NCBI GenBank assembly: GCA_965267335.1
Contig: OZ253953.1
Coordinates: 930,001 to 994,000 of the forward strand
Source: G965267335 sp965267335
GTDB taxonomy: Bacteria > Bacteroidota > Bacteroidia > Cytophagales > JAAEPT01
Length of the DNA: 64,000 nucleotides
Direction: 5' to 3'
Position 1 is the stretch's first letter; each line of letters starts with the position of its first letter. Position numbers and translations under genes: made by a program. The notes under the pieces are model-generated. The model made no database searches. It saw only the letters and a program-made list of their open reading frames with translations, and was not told the origin of the DNA. Positions 62,601-64,000 of the stretch are shown in pieces.

Positions 62601-64000
62601 TGCTGATACCTCTAGTGATCAGAATCCAAGATATAAATATGGAACCGATGGTGATAAGGTTATATCGCTGCGCGTTGAAAGTGATAATGGCTGTATTGAT
62701 TCTACAGTTAAAACCTTAACATTTGAAAGTAATCCGGAAGCTAACTTTACCTGGACAAACGAATGTGAAGGTGATGTCACTAGCTTTGAAACAACAACGA
62801 ATTCAAGTATTGAAAACTGGTACTGGCATTATGGCGATGGAGAACAAGATACCGTGAACGGATCCCTGGGTGATGTGTTGCATCAGTACACCGTAGCAAA
62901 TGCTTATACTGTTGAATTGGTGGTGGAATCCATTGATGGTTGTACGGATACGCTTGAAAATACCGTTAACGTACGTGAATTTATCGATTTTACTGTAGAT
63001 GATTTTAGATTTCATGATTTCGAAAGTGGTCCTGATGGATGGATTCCTGACGATTCACTGAGCTCGTGGGAGCTCGCAGCCATTGCTGATACTGCATATA
63101 TTATAAATGATGCGGCATCCGGAAGCTTTGCTTATGTTACCAGAAATGATTCGACCTACGCTAGTAATGAAAATTCATGGGTGTCTGGGCCTTGTTATGA
63201 CTTCACAGCTATATCGAAGCCCATGATTAAGATTAAATACAAGTCCGGCATCTTTGACAATGATGATGGCGCGGTGATACAATATCAGTATACTATTACT
63301 GCTAATGATTCCACCATTGCATGGACCAATTTGGGTGATTTTGATAATGGCGCAACAACTGGTATCAATTGGTACAATTCAGCTTCAATTGATGCAAAAC
63401 CGGGAGAAATTTTTACAAGGGGTTGGACTGGTGTGTCAGTGGATGAAGCAGGAGATACGGTTTGGCTGGAAGCGAGACATCACCTTGATTTTTTGAAGAA
63501 TATTTCAGGGATAACCAACATTCGATTCAGGGTCGCGTTTGCCAGTGACAACTCTTCCGAGGGGCCTGGGTTTGCCTTCGATGATATTTGGGTAGGAAAT
63601 CGATCAAGAATTGTCCTTGCAGAACACTTTACTAATAACTCCAGCGCATGCCCGGAGTGTATGACAATAGATGATGAGGTGGATACATTGATTAGTAAGA
63701 ATAGCTCTCCTCGTGATGTCATCGACATTCAGTATCATACCAATACACCTGGCGTTGATCCATTGTATCAAGCCAATACTGCAGATCCTAACTCTAGAGT
63801 AGTTTATTATTCTGTACAATCTGTGCCTTCCTTGAGGATGGATGGGAATCAATATTCAGGAGAATCAACTACTTGGGCAAATGATAGCCTGTATCTAAGG
63901 TTAAGAACTCTAATTGATCCACAGTTTGATATAAGGGTTGGCTATGAGATTGACGGTAATACGGTTGATGTAGAAGTTGAGATGGTCGCCAATGATACTA
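56689..64000 (+). CDS. Second giant surface protein, paralogous to the first, 3' end outside the window
   Basis: The frame stays open from the ATG at 56689 to the window end (2437 codons), with the stop beyond. The signal peptide (LIQCISALLLLLGTQAYC) precedes an N-terminal domain like that of the first giant (LCIGSGYATLDSILIFEGGD). Then come Ig-like repeats, a PKD-like domain (TYSWDFGANAEP), a LamG/concanavalin-like domain at about 686-915 (YLSFDGNDYADIGGGVDLDN; GNWHHVVAAWDV), SprB-like repeats (about 1037-1200), and two more PKD domains near 1954 and 2040. A choice-of-anchor-J-like domain follows from 2105 and a thioredoxin-like domain with CPEC (Cys 2321, 2324). A T9SS sorting domain is expected beyond the window but not seen. 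Confidence 0.85.
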   Translation, partial: MKRLIQCISALLLLLGTQAYCLTTVTPAKDTTLCIGSGYATLDSILIFEGGDGDFNPISGGNYYLKAPNNFEFSDATLSVYLTSDLSNFSYVLSPTNDTLTLTMDVTTGGGVDSIIITGLQIRAITAPVALDTIRAVNGPNVINMNGNGYDGGGLGLLSHGRVTSENATTPSVSLGTSTITICSGDNANFTATPTNGGGTPSYEFFILRTGSVQGPGASNSYSTTTLQEGDTVIVEMTSSSICAVPNLVRDTVFVTVNDVPAQPGSITGGTEQCENTSGHTYSVTNDVNVVTYNWSYTGSGETISGIGNSVTYDFAAAATSGNIQVTGTNTCGTGPARTLGVTIETIPSQPASITGDNTVCQGETGIDYSVTNDANVDTYNWNYTGAGGTVNGTGNAITIDYSGSATGGNVEVTGSNTCGTSPVRTQTITVHTPSSPNPISGNTTPSCGSNQSYSVVLRGGSSYNWILPSDVSGVTGQTLQVVNFNFGTTVTDSVITMVETDANGCEIVETLNFSQVGCGLDADFTASTTTPCLGNIVTFTDATGASGGATYSWDFGANAEPANATGIGPHDVYFTTTGAQNISLTVTDGATDVETKNGYINVGTAPFTDTIDGPANPSCNELGVAYSVTNTAGSTYNWTVSAAGANIVSGQGTNSILVNFADANGFIKVVETDANGCTAEGYFSGYLSFDGNDYADIGGGVDLDNYDGTIALWIRTSTDFTGDAMVYYGSHTGTNEDGDGNGGATEMHLNFNSSEQLEFFMDGEGTGSNNVNFQTSSSYADGNWHHVVAAWDVDQSLAYMYVDGNQVDSKTDYYSDTRDAFDQVMRLGRPGANSKYYTGDIDEVSSWDRMLTVSEIRALYNSASSPVGSSIAAELLANHQFEEGTGSVVADSSGNGNNGALGAGGAEPSRGYVGGTESPIDKIQALGINLLGCGIAADFTISGGGINDTTICSEQTLTFTNASSGVTGSTTYEWDFDNTGTGVSISPSSTSTAEGPHVLTFSSATTETLTARLIITEGINKDTAYYQYIVNAKPIITLDNTVDVACYGELTGQAMVSTTSGDGGYSYNWTNASYTSIGKPDNDTVTALGAGSYGVIVTDGQNCRDTTTFALTEPGSALSVSIVGYDLSAFGANDGAAKATVAGGVGPYDYNWEPEAKIGYPSGTIDGIGNDTIGELEDGLFTLTVTDANGCTENDNVTITAPADLLAGSIDINSTGEQFDTLCRAEKLGLVTNLTSPSGGASGGASYSYYWQFSTNSFTWANFPNSVDAIAFDPDTAFNSYTLVFVRRCVTDNPQTKCTDPVIFEYKDTLTPEIEPLSTNDQFCIDETSVSLEATDKDASSVFTALPGITDLGNGFADLNPSSLAAGTYPVEYFVTNEFNCTSQVIDSFTVNDLPTPDFSGLQSSYSPSSDKDTLIPAVTTTGGTFSGNGIEPGTNIFNPAWPNIVEDQTDTVYYTYTDPTTGCTNVAKKTFIVSDNLATVVNVSPDPALQTDYCIDHGVLRLTVNKPTVVYPTTAWYIDNGASFSYLSGDLDTAFVDLTTLTEDRYEIYFDFGDGATNLTSAVFAFDVHDLPNIQIISFFPDQRCEDADSIYVFDHINKPSSGLWSFTGSAGIVDAFSDADPSNDTIFVPGNGNVGGVDTLRFTLSETHGPATCVSEHAEPIQLDPLPTPVITGFQADDQYCANDESDTLVATPSGVNRFWTGAGLTFITPTVRVFDPSPSLSNTIDTISYTVEDINGCINTYMRILTIDSIPTASIVGATNQICQEDTLELEGLVGGDEAVDGYPSFFTGPGIIQPDTTDGEALLSANLATPGDDYLIQYIYQNSHLCSDTASFVIDVKPLHSISFVTEDSANLYCSNQAKVNFNTDAGGEPGSSLFSYNGGARTSTSEFNPQTAGIGQTIVEFFHLSSNTQCEAYYVDTFTVFAAPSADFDVNGVCIADTTQFNDLTTISTGSVVMWSWDFGDLSTAADTSSDQNPRYKYGTDGDKVISLRVESDNGCIDSTVKTLTFESNPEANFTWTNECEGDVTSFETTTNSSIENWYWHYGDGEQDTVNGSLGDVLHQYTVANAYTVELVVESIDGCTDTLENTVNVREFIDFTVDDFRFHDFESGPDGWIPDDSLSSWELAAIADTAYIINDAASGSFAYVTRNDSTYASNENSWVSGPCYDFTAISKPMIKIKYKSGIFDNDDGAVIQYQYTITANDSTIAWTNLGDFDNGATTGINWYNSASIDAKPGEIFTRGWTGVSVDEAGDTVWLEARHHLDFLKNISGITNIRFRVAFASDNSSEGPGFAFDDIWVGNRSRIVLAEHFTNNSSACPECMTIDDEVDTLISKNSSPRDVIDIQYHTNTPGVDPLYQANTADPNSRVVYYSVQSVPSLRMDGNQYSGESTTWANDSLYLRLRTLIDPQFDIRVGYEIDGNTVDVEVEMVANDT

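Noticed and set aside
1..64000. Prophage, transposon or integrated element
   Set aside because: No transposase, integrase, phage structural gene, attachment repeat or terminal inverted repeat was found.

Overview
The window looks like chromosome from a free-living member of the Bacteroidota, most likely the Cytophagia/Cytophagales. The signs are a type IX secretion (T9SS) C-terminal sorting domain, SprB-like surface repeats, promoter elements of the Bacteroidota type (TAnnTTTG), genes without clear Shine-Dalgarno sequences, frequent GTG/TTG starts and very AT-rich intergenic DNA. I see no rRNA, tRNA, CRISPR array, insertion sequence or prophage. The genus cannot be read from the sequence.

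Layout. (1) 1-10.7 kb, general genome: the 3' part of a Prc-type protease, an exported transglutaminase-like protein, DNA polymerase IV (dinB), a small LEA/WHy-like lipoprotein, a large membrane protein, a DUF1697 protein, a small membrane protein, and a leftward operon of an exported protein, an ECF sigma factor and a probable anti-sigma factor. (2) 10.7-34.9 kb, a complete nitrate assimilation island: a nitrate ABC transporter (lipoprotein NrtA, permease with a large extra N-terminal domain, two unlike ATPases), a NarK-type nitrate/nitrite transporter, a fused nitrate reductase (molybdopterin, FAD and BFD domains), a rubredoxin protein built on a nitrite-reductase-like fold without siroheme ligands, molybdenum cofactor genes (moaA, moaD, moaE, mobA, moeA), an outer-membrane porin, two small XRE regulators, a siroheme nitrite/sulfite reductase with a HEPN-like tail, a siroheme-pathway methyltransferase, a TauE/SafE permease and NirBD. 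(3) 35-41.6 kb: a YhhQ/VUT transporter, a transporter-HEAT-cNMP-like fusion and a membrane PP2C (SpoIIE-type) phosphatase. (4) 41.7-64 kb: an operon-like run of a TIR-like protein, a membrane-spanning STAND NTPase with a WD40 propeller, an outer-membrane beta-barrel protein and a lipoprotein propeller, followed by two paralogous giant surface proteins, the second cut by the window end.

How the genes work together. In the nitrate island the porin, NarK and the ABC transporter bring nitrate in; the fused NasC-type enzyme reduces it to nitrite, possibly with the rubredoxin protein as electron donor; NirBD and/or the NirA-like enzyme make ammonium; Moa/Mob/Moe proteins and SUMT supply molybdopterin and siroheme. 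The three uptake transcription units (nrtA, narK, porin) share a nearly identical 14-bp palindrome, TTGCA-N4-TGCAA, 58-67 bp before the start codon. It has Crp/Fnr-type geometry and no Crp/Fnr regulator is visible in the window.

The most novel-looking part is region 4. The STAND protein has one membrane segment preceded by a basic stretch, which predicts a cytoplasmic NTPase and a periplasmic coiled coil and WD40 propeller. It sits between a cytoplasmic multi-domain TIR protein and overlapping genes for envelope proteins. I read this as a possible cross-envelope signalling system linked to surface proteins; an anti-phage role is the main alternative.
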